A stretch of 64,000 bases of DNA, from the NCBI RefSeq assembly GCF_031432315.1, contig NZ_JAVKGO010000005.1:62001-126000 (forward strand). Reading direction: 5' to 3'. A program made the position numbers and the translations under genes. This document shows positions 34,189-41,654 of this stretch, piece by piece. The DNA is from Serpentinicella sp031432315 (GTDB taxonomy: Bacteria > Bacillota > Clostridia > Peptostreptococcales > Natronincolaceae). Every line of letters begins with the position of its first letter. The stretch's first letter is position 1. Under the pieces are notes generated by a model. The model did not search any database. It saw only the letters and a list, made by a program, of their open reading frames with translations, and was not told the DNA's origin.

Positions 34189-34809
34189 ATGCGTACTGAT
34201 CATAATTTAATAATATTATTTCTTTTAATAATATTTGTAGTTTATTTACCACTATTTGTTATTACATTAAAAAGGATAGAAATGAAACTTGGAAAGAAAA
34301 AATTTTTTAGAGGAGTAATTTCAGTATTTGATAATTGTACAGATGATAAATATTGTGTTAACCAGCTTAACGTCTTATACAAAAGGGTTTCTTCAAGGTA
34401 CAATATTCCAGCACAGGAAATGAGATCTGCCATTGATTTAATGGAAGAATTTTTAATTAATATTGACACTACACACAATTTCAAAGAACTTTATGGCTTA
34501 GAAATCAAAGATAATTTTAGAGATAGAATCGTGAACTGCATAAACATTATGAGACAACTCCAACCATTTTCTTCAATATCTAGTAAAGAAGCTAATTTGT
34601 TGAATGTTTTAAAGAAAGGTATTGAAACGCAAAACAAAGAACTTGCTCTTAATAGCTTAGAGCAACTGGCTGATGACATCGTAATTTTAGAAGAGGGACT
34701 TAGAAAACAATCTAGACATAATACATATTCTTATATTTTATCCGTTCTTGGATTGATATTAACTTTATTCTTCGGCTTATTATCATTTACTCAGTTGATC
34801 CTATTCTAA
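34189..34809 (+). CDS. Membrane protein with N- and C-terminal helices (unrecognised; related to 36737 gene)
   Basis: The 206-residue protein has one hydrophobic helix at about 7-27 and another at about 182-204 (SVLGLILTLFFGLLSFTQLI), with a charged helical middle. The C-terminal half resembles that of the protein at 36737-37321: in both, a PF-x-S/K stretch, a run of KE-rich helices and a final GIILTxxFGxxSxxQ-type helix. AAAGGAGG lies ahead of ATG 34189. GTTAGCTG (34117) and CAGCTAAC (34863) bracket the gene as exact inverse complements. The family is not recognised; a membrane-acting defence protein is possible. Confidence 0.65.
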   Translation: MRTDHNLIILFLLIIFVVYLPLFVITLKRIEMKLGKKKFFRGVISVFDNCTDDKYCVNQLNVLYKRVSSRYNIPAQEMRSAIDLMEEFLINIDTTHNFKELYGLEIKDNFRDRIVNCINIMRQLQPFSSISSKEANLLNVLKKGIETQNKELALNSLEQLADDIVILEEGLRKQSRHNTYSYILSVLGLILTLFFGLLSFTQLILF

Positions 34810-34863
34810 AATAAATCTTTTTATAAAAGCAAAATTCATTTTTGCAACGGGATTTCTGGCATC

Positions 34864-35013
34864 AGCTAACACTATGTTTACACAAAGGGTGCGAGCGGGC
34901 ACAATTGGGGGACAGGATCAGGCACCACATACCCTCACCGGGAGTGAAGCTACGCCAAAACGGTCTACTTTGAGGTACTGTTCCGGGATCTCGCAAACAC
35001 TTAACCGTTAGAC
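34864..35013 (+). repeat. attC-like site A
   Basis: The order is AGCTAAC (34864-34870), four bases, TGTTTAC (34875-34881), a structured middle, GCAAACA (34993-34999), seven bases, GTTAGAC (35007-35013). The first and last boxes fit the integron R''/R' patterns (RYYYAAC-like and GTTRRRY). The second and third are near-perfect inverse complements, like L''/L'. R'' is the complement of GTTAGCT at 34117, as expected for a cassette whose own end supplied that boundary. The middle contains CTCACCGGGAGTGAAG, shared with sites B and C. Confidence 0.5.
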
Positions 35014-35045
35014 AAAATATATTTTAAGTATGAGGAGCGCAAGTT

Positions 35046-35780
35046 ATGAAGAAATATTATTTGAAATTAGTACTAAAATCAAAAACTAGTGAATTCAAGA
35101 ACTTTAATGAGTTGATACATGAAATAAATGATGCAATTATAATGTATAATAAAAGATTTAAAGGTAAACGTTTCTTGTATTTGAAGAGTGCTAAGGAAAC
35201 ATTAGAATTATATTTTGAAGTTGATCCAACCTTAGATGTTACAACACGGCATATCTCTTGGTTTTCTAGTTATCTTTACAAAGGTAAAGGTTGGGATAAA
35301 TATTCTAACGACAAAAACTCACTTTTTCGAGTTGAAACTTTTAGTGAATTAGCTCAAGATTTTGAAATTGATACTGAAACAAAAGATGATCATATAAAAG
35401 AAGAATTATTAAATCAACAAATACCAAATATAGACGATGATACAAGTATGATGGAAGAAATAAAACCACAGGAACTTGATAAGAGAGATACTATAATCAA
35501 AATTAACATTTCGAAAATTGAAATTATGTTAAATACTCTTAAAAATGAATCCTTAAACATTAGTGATTGGAAAAGTCCACTAGCAATTAGTATTACATTG
35601 TTGATTACATTATTAACAACAGAATTCAAAGGTATATATTTTTCAGGAGATATTTATAAAGGAATTGCTGCTACTTCTCTAATATTTTGTTTAGTTTCAA
35701 CTGTAAAATACTATAAAAAGTCAATGCAAATAGATTTAGATCAAAAAATCAATGAATATTTAAATGATTTGAAAAGTTAA
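35046..35780 (+). CDS. Unrecognised protein with two C-terminal membrane helices
   Basis: The 244-residue protein has a soluble N-terminal part of about 170 residues (VDPTLDVTTRHISWFSSYLY; rich in Asp/Glu/Lys) and a C-terminal pair of membrane helices at about 178-194 (LAISITLLITLLTT) and 203-222 (IAATSLIFCLVSTV). GAGGAGCGC precedes ATG 35046, about 35 bases after the attC-like boundary GTTAGAC (35007). No known family is evident. It reads in the same direction as its neighbours, one gene per unit. Confidence 0.65.
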   Translation: MKKYYLKLVLKSKTSEFKNFNELIHEINDAIIMYNKRFKGKRFLYLKSAKETLELYFEVDPTLDVTTRHISWFSSYLYKGKGWDKYSNDKNSLFRVETFSELAQDFEIDTETKDDHIKEELLNQQIPNIDDDTSMMEEIKPQELDKRDTIIKINISKIEIMLNTLKNESLNISDWKSPLAISITLLITLLTTEFKGIYFSGDIYKGIAATSLIFCLVSTVKYYKKSMQIDLDQKINEYLNDLKS

Positions 35781-35792
35781 TAGCTTACTTCT

Positions 35793-35870
35793 TCTTAACA
35801 ATAGATTTGCATAAAGATGCTTTGCCAAAGGAAGGTTCAGCACCACCTCTCACTGGGAGGAAACTCCTAT
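35793..35870 (+). repeat. attC-like site C (incomplete)
   Basis: TCTTAAC (35793-35799), four bases, GATTTGC (35804-35810) and then AAAGATGC repeat the left half of sites A and B with the same four-base spacing. CAGCACCACC and CACTGGGAG match their middle blocks. The right half with L' and R' boxes is not found before the next gene, so the site looks truncated. Confidence 0.4.
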
Positions 35871-35882
35871 AGGGGAATATAA

Positions 35883-36542
35883 ATGAGTAATAACTGGAGA
35901 TGTCCTTTTTTGTGGACACAATTCTATAATTCAGGACGGTGAGAATCAAAGCTTTTTTAAACATAAGATTCATCTTGGAAATAAATATCCACCGCAAATA
36001 CTACATGGATCAGTAATAGGTTGCTCTTATTTAGAATGTCAGAAGTATACTTTATTAATATCTCTAAATGATTGTGAAGGTAAGAATATGGTTTTAAAAA
36101 AAGAATGGAGACTGATACCGGAATCAACTGCAAGAGTTTTTCCAGATTATATACATAAAGCTATTATTACTGATTACGATGAGGCATGCCTAATTGTTGA
36201 TAAATCACCCAGGGCTGCAGCAAGCAACACTAGCAAGAAGATGTCTTCAGGGCATGATATGTAATTTTTGGAATATTTCTAAAGATAGACCCATTTACGA
36301 GATAGATGCAATTAGGGATAAAGTAGATCCTATAACGTGGGAGGCAATAGATTCTTAAGAAAATTGGGAACATAGGAGCTCATATGGAAAAAGACATTAA
36401 TGTAATTGTTGATGTAGATAACAAAGAGGCTGAACTTCTTATTAGTCTTATTGAAACATTATTACAAGAATGGTATATAAACAGGTATGAACGAGACCAA
36501 CGAATGCTTAAAATAAAAAAATTAGCAGTTGCTAAAAAGTAA
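35883..36542 (+). pseudogene. DUF4145 family gene with three frameshifts
   Basis: Joined across frameshifts at about 35905 (T run), 36220 and 36355, the plus strand encodes a zinc-like CPFCGHNS start, then RVFPDYIHKAIITDYDEAC, ATLARRCLQGMI and KKIGNIGAHMEKDINVI, ending in an EWYINRYERDQ helix. This is the DUF4145 arrangement; these proteins often accompany restriction and defence genes. Length after repair is about 220 residues, close to complete. It stands between attC-like sites C and B. Confidence 0.75.
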
Positions 36543-36568
36543 ATTAAGAAGTGGCTACAATGAACGCC

Positions 36569-36719
36569 GCCTAACAGCATGTTTACAGGAGGTGCGGGTT
36601 GAAGGATAGGCCAGCACACCACATCCCTTCACCGGGAGCAAAGGTCCATCCAGTGGGAAGGGTCAAGTGAGTCCGGTTCATCGATGTCGCAAATACGGGA
36701 TCTTTACATAACATTACAC
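36569..36719 (+). repeat. attC-like site B
   Basis: GCCTAAC (36569-36575) fits RYYYAAC exactly. Four bases later comes TGTTTAC (36580-36586), and GCAAATA (36689-36695) is the matching inner box. The expected last box is degenerate (CATTACA, about 36712). The middle shares GGTGCGGG, CACCACATCCCTTCACCGGG and other blocks with site A. Confidence 0.4.
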
Positions 36720-36736
36720 TCTAAAAGGATGATTAT

Positions 36737-37321
36737 ATGAATAAATTCGTAATATTTCTTATGATGACTTATGTAGGTATTATTGCTGGAGGATTTTTTG
36801 CATTTTTAAGATATATTTATATAAGAGAAGATAAAAATTATTATAATTTTAAGGAAGCCATAAGTAAAGCAATTACAAATGATCAATTAACATCAATTGA
36901 AGATATTGAGTTAATTTTTAATTCGGTTAACAAGAAAAGAAATAATTTTAAATTCAAAAAATATATGCAAGACTATGTGGTTGAAGTAATTTGCGAGGAA
37001 ATTGCTTTTCCTCAGGAAGTAGATGATTTAAACAATACTATTAGTAATTTTAAAGAATATATTAAGAACTTAGAGATATTTTCACCCTTTGAAAAACTTC
37101 CACAGAATGAAAAAATAATATGTAATGATATTTTAAGCTTTATACAAAATAAGGATAGTGAAAAAGCTAAAGAAAAACTATATTCTTTATCAAACATGAT
37201 TTATTTAAGAGAAGAAACAGTTGAAAAATTAAAAAAAGCAAATAAATATTCAATCCCAATAGCTATCATAGGAATAATACTAACATTTATATTTGGGATA
37301 ATGTCCTTGATACAAATATAG
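36737..37321 (+). CDS. Membrane protein with N- and C-terminal helices (unrecognised; related to 34189 gene)
   Basis: The 194-residue protein has an N-terminal helix (about 4-25), a helical, Lys/Glu-rich middle, and a C-terminal helix (about 172-193, IPIAIIGIILTFIFGIMSLI). The last 90 residues resemble the C-terminal half of the 34189 protein, so the two are distant paralogs of one family with the same topology. AAAAGGATG lies ahead of ATG 36737. No function is assigned. Confidence 0.65.
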   Translation: MNKFVIFLMMTYVGIIAGGFFAFLRYIYIREDKNYYNFKEAISKAITNDQLTSIEDIELIFNSVNKKRNNFKFKKYMQDYVVEVICEEIAFPQEVDDLNNTISNFKEYIKNLEIFSPFEKLPQNEKIICNDILSFIQNKDSEKAKEKLYSLSNMIYLREETVEKLKKANKYSIPIAIIGIILTFIFGIMSLIQI

Positions 37322-37329
37322 TAACGATC

Positions 37330-37401
37330 ATCTAACGGACATCGTAAGGTGGTTTTTTAGAGAAGCTCGACGTCGGTAGGCCTAGGAACATTATGTTAAA
37401 C
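37330..37401 (+). repeat. attC-like site D
   Basis: ATCTAAC (37330-37336) fits RYYYAAC; GACATCG (37338-37344) pairs with CGACGTC (37368-37374) at six of seven positions; GTTAAAC (37395-37401) fits GTTRRRY. Total length is 72 bases. The spacing to the last box is longer than usual. After it comes a short frame, ATG 37425 to a stop at 37481 (18 codons), with a GGAGG site; it may be the start of a truncated cassette gene. The rest of 37402-37675 holds only terminators. Confidence 0.45.
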
Positions 37402-37534
37402 CCTCTAAATTTTGGAGGATTACTATGATAAAGAAATGTAAAGAGAGAAACCAGTGTATAGAAAGACAATACAACAAGTAAATAAAAAATTCTATTACAA
37501 TTAACACTAAGATTATTACACATATGAAAGATTA

Positions 37535-37567
37535 AAATCCCTCTAATGAATTTTATGAGGGGTTTTT
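37535..37567 (+). terminator. Terminator at right end of island
   Basis: AATCCCTC pairs with GAGGGG, with a 15-base AT-rich loop, and is followed by five T residues. Confidence 0.7.
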
Positions 37568-37633
37568 AGAGTTATTAATATAATTATTAACGGAACTTAT
37601 ATCCTTTTTAAAAAAGCATAAATTTCCATAATT

Positions 37634-37667
37634 AAAAAGGGGGTAAAATAAAATTTACACCCCTTTT
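37634..37667 (-). terminator. Terminator of the cotJ operon
   Basis: AAAAGGGGGTAAA pairs with TTTACACCCCTTTT around a short A-rich loop, nine bases past the cotJC stop. An extra copy of this terminator is at 25433-25457. Confidence 0.8.
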
Positions 37668-37675
37668 ACTATTTA

Positions 37676-38248
37676 TTAAAATATTTTTTTAGATTCTTTA
37701 TACTCTTGAACAATTCTTAATGCTTCACCAAATCTTTGGAAGTGAACAACTTCTCTTTCTCTTAAAAATCTTAGGGCATCTTTCATACCAGGGTCGTCGG
37801 TTAAGTCTAGTAAATTTTCATATACTGTTCTTGCTTTTTGTTCAGCAGCCATATCTTCATGTAAATCTGCTACTGGATCAGCATGGGCTTGAATATATGC
37901 TGCTGTCCATGGTACCCCATTGGCATCTGCTGGGAATAATGCTCTTTCTCTAATTGCATAATTTGAACCTAGCCCTGCTGCTTCAAGTTCTTCTACACTT
38001 GCGCCTTCTGTTAACTGATAAATCATTGTAGCTATCATTTCAACATGGGCAAGTTCTTCTGTGCCTATATCAGTTAATAATGCTTTTGCTTCTTTGGTTG
38101 GTATGGTATATCTCTGATTTAAATACCTGATTGCTGCTGACAACTCTCCATCTGGCCCGCCATACTGAGTATATAGGTATTTAGCCATTCTTAAATCACA
38201 TTTCTCTATTCTTACTGGATGTTGTAGCTTTTTTTCATAAATCCACAT
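37676..38248 (-). CDS. cotJC: Spore coat protein CotJC (manganese-catalase-like)
   Basis: This 190-residue protein of the CotJC/Mn-catalase family is a coat component. Ferritin-like helices carry possible metal ligands (ELAHVEMIATM, EKNxxE-like LHEDMAAEQKARTVYENL, REVVHFQRFGEAL). Conserved N-terminal motif MAKYLYTQYGGPDGELSAAIRYLNQRY. GGAGG lies ahead of ATG 38248, and it follows cotJB by 24 bases. The gene is last in cotJABC, which in Bacillus is made in the mother cell under sigma-E. A 460 bp duplicate of its 3' half and downstream terminator flanks the island to the left. Confidence 0.95.
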   Translation of the reverse strand: MWIYEKKLQHPVRIEKCDLRMAKYLYTQYGGPDGELSAAIRYLNQRYTIPTKEAKALLTDIGTEELAHVEMIATMIYQLTEGASVEELEAAGLGSNYAIRERALFPADANGVPWTAAYIQAHADPVADLHEDMAAEQKARTVYENLLDLTDDPGMKDALRFLREREVVHFQRFGEALRIVQEYKESKKIF

Positions 38249-38272
38249 AATTTAATTATCCTCCTTTACCCT

Positions 38273-38533
38273 CTAATATTGTCTTTCCCATGGCCAAGGC
38301 CCTTCGATCCATCTAAATGGATATTGACTTGGTGAGAATCCAAAATTCAATAATGGTCCATAACACATGTCATACTGTTGTTTTAACATCAAAAGTTGAT
38401 TCGATAACTGATTATATTGAATAAGCGCATTGTTATCAGTTGGATGCGTATCTAAATATAGATTTAATTCTAGGGTTGCAAACTCAACCTCTTGTATTTG
38501 TCTTAGTAATGCTTCTCTGTCATGATGTTTCAT
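38273..38533 (-). CDS. cotJB: Spore coat protein CotJB
   Basis: The 86-residue protein fits CotJB: LLRQIQEVEFATLELNLYLDTHP at the N-terminus, LLMLKQQYDMCYGPLLNFG and a Trp/Pro-rich end (WIEGPWPW). It overlaps cotJA by four bases (ATGA type), so the two are translated together. Role: assembly of the CotJC protein into the coat. Confidence 0.93.
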   Translation of the reverse strand: MKHHDREALLRQIQEVEFATLELNLYLDTHPTDNNALIQYNQLSNQLLMLKQQYDMCYGPLLNFGFSPSQYPFRWIEGPWPWERQY

Positions 38534-38757
38534 TTTACTTCACCCCACTTTTTATTCTCTGGTACATAAGGGTCATAAAGTTCAGGAAATAATGTTCCCT
38601 TTTCTAAAGCCTCACTTAAAGGAAATGCAGAAACAAATCTTTGATATGGTACATATGCATTTGCAAGCTTTGGATATAAAGGCATAAAAGGAATTGGGTA
38701 TATATGATAATGCGCGCTTGTCATTTGCTCTTGATTATTAGTAGCCTGATAACTCAT
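38530..38757 (-). CDS. cotJA: Spore coat-associated protein CotJA
   Basis: The 75-residue proline- and tyrosine-rich protein has the CotJA signature LANAYVPYQRFVSAFPLSEALEKGTLFPELYDPY. It is the first gene of the operon, with AAGGAGGAG ahead of ATG 38757. Upstream on the minus strand is an AT-rich region in which a sigma-E promoter is expected; I see only a weak candidate and do not mark it. Confidence 0.93.
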   Translation of the reverse strand: MSYQATNNQEQMTSAHYHIYPIPFMPLYPKLANAYVPYQRFVSAFPLSEALEKGTLFPELYDPYVPENKKWGEVK

Positions 38758-38810
38758 AAATCTCTCCTCCTTAAATTTTTATTAAAAAAACCTGTGCTAT
38801 TATATTATTC

Positions 38811-38970
38811 TTTTTCATATTTTTTGGTGATTAATAAAATAAAAATAGCAGTGTCAAAAGACACTGCTATTGGTTTGGTACTTTATTTAATTATTTATAA
38901 ACTATTGTTTTGTCAATAATGCCGCCACTTAAACATTCGTCTCCATTGTAAAATACTACTGTTCTTATTT
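38811..38970 (-). repeat. Duplicated 3' end of mnmA with its terminator (left flank of small island)
   Basis: This 160 bp stretch repeats 39969-40128 with few changes: the terminator (38843-38871 against 40002-40029) and the last ~26 codons of mnmA (VVFYNGDECLxGGIIDKTIVYK, 38891-38970). The homology ends at TACTACT (38970). The segment between the copies, about 1 kb, holds the genes at 39008-39847. Confidence 0.9.
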
Positions 38971-39007
38971 ATATCGTAAAGCTAGATGTTAATTCTAAAA
39001 CTTATTT

Positions 39008-39277
39008 TTAATTTCTCAAAAATTTTAATACTTCTTTAAATTCTACATGCCCTTTTGGGATAATACTCCCCTTTCTTGTAGTTGGTAACATGCCACCTTC
39101 ATAATCCTTTAAGAATATTATGTATTCTTTTTGATTTTCAACTTCACTAGGTAAGAAAATATTTATTTCATTTCCTAATTGAATCCCTTTGTGCTGTTCT
39201 ATAATATTAGCCTCTACTTCTGTAGTATTTTTATTATGTCTCGTTATTTTTCTGGGTTTTATATGTAGAATGTAATC
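39008..39277 (-). pseudogene. Remnant of a second gene like 39278-39847, in the same frame after its stop
   Basis: The minus strand is open from the TAG stop of the upstream gene (39278-39280) to TAA 39008. It reads DYILHIKPRKITRHNK, then VEANIIEQHKGIQLGNEIN and YIIFLKDYEGGMLPTTRKG. The last part resembles the middle of the upstream protein (EVYESQEKLLKGNSYILFLENL). There is no start or ribosome site, so it looks like a tandem paralog that lost its 5' half by deletion. Confidence 0.55.
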
Positions 39278-39847
39278 CTATTCTTCAGCTAAGTCTTTTA
39301 TTGAATCAAGCTTATTTATAACTTTATAGTCTTTATTTTGTTCCACAACTGTATAATCTGATTTATTAATTTTCTTCATAATCTTATTTAAATCAGTTTC
39401 ATTATTAAATATTTTGCTTTTTGTAACTGTTTCATTCTCTACGACCTCTAAAATCAAATTTTTTTCAAAGGAAGTATATGAATGTTCAGAGTATAAAGGA
39501 TGATCCAAGTTTTCAAGGAATAAAATATAGCTATTACCTTTTAATAACTTTTCTTGGGATTCATATACTTCTATTTTCTCTTCATTGGTGTCAGATTTAA
39601 GATTTTTGTCTATTAATAACGTATACTTCGACACGGTTTGATTGAAGTCTTCCACATCTGTAACTGTGCCTAAAATGATTTTATCTGAGTATGCAATAAC
39701 TTGTTCTAAAGTATCAAAAGTTGTAATTTTCGATGCATAATTAAAATTAGTGCTTTTCATTGGTATATTATGATAAAGTATTATACCACTAATTGACAGA
39801 GCCACTAGTAAGGCAATTGTTCTATTAATTTTTCTTCTATTTTCCAT
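39278..39847 (-). CDS. Membrane-anchored protein of unknown function
   Basis: The 189-residue protein has one N-terminal signal/anchor helix (about 9-27, TIALLVALSISGIILYH), then a soluble extracellular part (VIAYSDKIILGTVTDVEDF, KYTLLIDKNLKSDTNEEKIEVYE, YILFLENL). The layout recalls small exported beta-rich proteins of clostridia, but I do not recognise the family. AGGAGGAG precedes ATG 39847; the longer frame to 39910 lacks support. It lies in a 1 kb segment flanked by duplicated mnmA ends. Confidence 0.6.
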   Translation of the reverse strand: MENRRKINRTIALLVALSISGIILYHNIPMKSTNFNYASKITTFDTLEQVIAYSDKIILGTVTDVEDFNQTVSKYTLLIDKNLKSDTNEEKIEVYESQEKLLKGNSYILFLENLDHPLYSEHSYTSFEKNLILEVVENETVTKSKIFNNETDLNKIMKKINKSDYTVVEQNKDYKVINKLDSIKDLAEE

Positions 39848-40001
39848 TTTTATACTCCTCCTGTAGCTACTTAGGACTAAATGCTTATTTACCAAATCAT
39901 CCAAGTACATCTATTAATGCTATAATGTTTGTATATTTATGTCAATAAATATGTTTCGTCACTTTTTCTTTTTCATATTTCTTGGTGATTGATAAAATAA
40001 A

Positions 40002-40029
40002 AATAGCAGTGTCAAAAGACACTACTATT
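40002..40029 (-). terminator. Terminator of mnmA
   Basis: ATAGCAGTGTC pairs with GACACTACTAT (one mismatch), with a short A-rich loop and T runs after it on the minus strand. Confidence 0.8.
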
Positions 40030-40048
40030 GGTTTGGTACTTCATTTAA

Positions 40049-41146
40049 TTATTTATAAACTATTGTTTTATCAATAATACCGCCGCCTAAACATTCGTCT
40101 CCATTGTAAAATACTACTGCCTGTCCAGGTGTCACTGCTTTTTGTGGTTCTTTAAAGTATACTCTATAGGTCTGTTGATCCACTTTTTCTACACTTACTT
40201 CTTGATCAGGTTGTCGATATCTGAATTTTGCTGTACAACTAAACTTCTCATATTGATTTTTTTCACTGACCCAATGAACATCTGTTGCTAGCAGTCCATC
40301 AGAAAATAAAGCGGGGTGTTTTTCACCTTGTACTACATATAGCACATTATTTTTAAGGTCTTTATCTGCAACAAACCAAGGTTCTCCTGAACCTGACCCA
40401 CCGATACCAAGTCCTTTTCGTTGTCCTAATGTATAGAACATAAGCCCTTCATGCTGACCTTTGATATCTCCTTCAAATGTTTTTATTTTACCTGGCTTTG
40501 CGGGTATGTATTTACTAAGGAAATCTTTAAAGTCCCGCTCTCCTATGAAGCAAATTCCTGTACTATCTTTTTTCTTTGCTGTTATAAATCCTTGCTCTTC
40601 TGCAATTTGACGCACTTTATTCTTGGGTAAATCCCCAATTGGAAACATTGCTTTAGATAGCTCATATTGTCCTAATGTATTTAGAAAATATGTCTGATCT
40701 TTGTTACTATCAATCCCTTTTAGCAATTGATATTCTCCATCTTCATTACCTATACGGGCGTAATGTCCAGTAGCTAGATAATCTGCTCCAAGCTTTAATG
40801 CATGTTCAAGAAATTCTTTGAATTTTATCTCTCTATTACACATTACATCCGGGTTCGGTGTTCGGCCTTTTTTATATTCATCTAAAAAATATACAAACAC
40901 CCTATCCCAGTACTCTTTCTCGAAATTAACAGTATAATATGGTATGCCAATTTGTTCACATACTCTTCTTACATCTTCAAAATCTTCTGCAGCGGTACAA
41001 TAACCAAACTCATCTGTTTCATCCCAGTTCTTCATAAATATACCAGTAACTTTATAACCCTGTTCTTTTAGTAAATATGCAGCAACAGATGAATCTACCC
41101 CTCCTGACATACCAACAACAACATGGATTTCACTATTATCTTTCAT
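40049..41146 (-). CDS. mnmA: tRNA-specific 2-thiouridylase MnmA
   Basis: This 365-residue enzyme puts the 2-thio group on the wobble uridine of tRNA-Lys, -Glu and -Gln. The PP-loop SGGVDSSVA lies at about 14-22. The catalytic cysteine pair is in NPDVMCNREIKF (about 102) and TGICFIGERDF (about 200). The C-terminal beta-barrel is complete (QAVVFYNGDECLGGGIIDKT). GAGGTTGAG precedes ATG 41146. Its 3' end has been copied to 38891-38970. Confidence 0.96.
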   Translation of the reverse strand: MKDNSEIHVVVGMSGGVDSSVAAYLLKEQGYKVTGIFMKNWDETDEFGYCTAAEDFEDVRRVCEQIGIPYYTVNFEKEYWDRVFVYFLDEYKKGRTPNPDVMCNREIKFKEFLEHALKLGADYLATGHYARIGNEDGEYQLLKGIDSNKDQTYFLNTLGQYELSKAMFPIGDLPKNKVRQIAEEQGFITAKKKDSTGICFIGERDFKDFLSKYIPAKPGKIKTFEGDIKGQHEGLMFYTLGQRKGLGIGGSGSGEPWFVADKDLKNNVLYVVQGEKHPALFSDGLLATDVHWVSEKNQYEKFSCTAKFRYRQPDQEVSVEKVDQQTYRVYFKEPQKAVTPGQAVVFYNGDECLGGGIIDKTIVYK

Positions 41147-41155
41147 TGCTCAACC

Positions 41156-41650
41156 TCACTTTTTGACATTATTCATTATTTCTTCTGCCCAGTTTTTTAC
41201 TCTATCAGTACTAATTTTAGTATCCTTTTTTAATGGTTCAAAAACATCAATTTCACCAACAAAATTATTTTCGGATAGTTGTTTTTTCATATTAACAAAG
41301 GTTTTACCAAGTTGTCCACCATGACAACTAAATAGTGCAATGTGCTTGTTTTTTATTACATAATTATTGAAAAATGTTCGAATGGGCGGCGCAAAAGTCC
41401 ATGCCCAAACGGGACTGCCAATAAATATTATATCATATTCATTTATATCTAAATTTAACGGTAACAATTCAGGTGTTTTATTCATTAATACTTGACTTCC
41501 GCCCCATAAATATTTTGTAATTTTTTTCTTAGCAGTGCCTTCTTTTTTAGGTTTAAGTTGTATCACATCACCATTAATACTTTCTGCAATACTTTCTGCA
41601 ATAAGTTTTGTGTTCCCATCATATGAATAATAAATTACTAGTGCTTTCAT
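41156..41650 (-). CDS. Flavodoxin
   Basis: The 164-residue protein has the FMN-phosphate-binding loop YYSYDGNTKLIAESIAE at about 7-23, and IIFIGSPVWAWTFAPPIRTFF and ALFSCHGGQLGKTF for the ring contacts. It belongs to the flavodoxin-like Flavodoxin_4-type family. AGGAGTTG precedes ATG 41650. It is four bases downstream of the HAD gene and ten bases upstream of mnmA, so they form one unit. Confidence 0.88.
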   Translation of the reverse strand: MKALVIYYSYDGNTKLIAESIAESINGDVIQLKPKKEGTAKKKITKYLWGGSQVLMNKTPELLPLNLDINEYDIIFIGSPVWAWTFAPPIRTFFNNYVIKNKHIALFSCHGGQLGKTFVNMKKQLSENNFVGEIDVFEPLKKDTKISTDRVKNWAEEIMNNVKK

Positions 41651-41654
41651 GGCT

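Noticed and set aside
35883..36542. Programmed frameshifting in the DUF4145 gene
   Set aside because: Three separate shifts without shared slippery sites or structures do not fit programmed frameshifting.
34864..36719. Group II intron or IStron remnants suggested by GTGCG and GC-rich hairpins in the repeated sites
   Set aside because: The units are only ~150 bases, have no domain V-like hairpin, and box spacing fits attC better; no reverse transcriptase or transposase is near.
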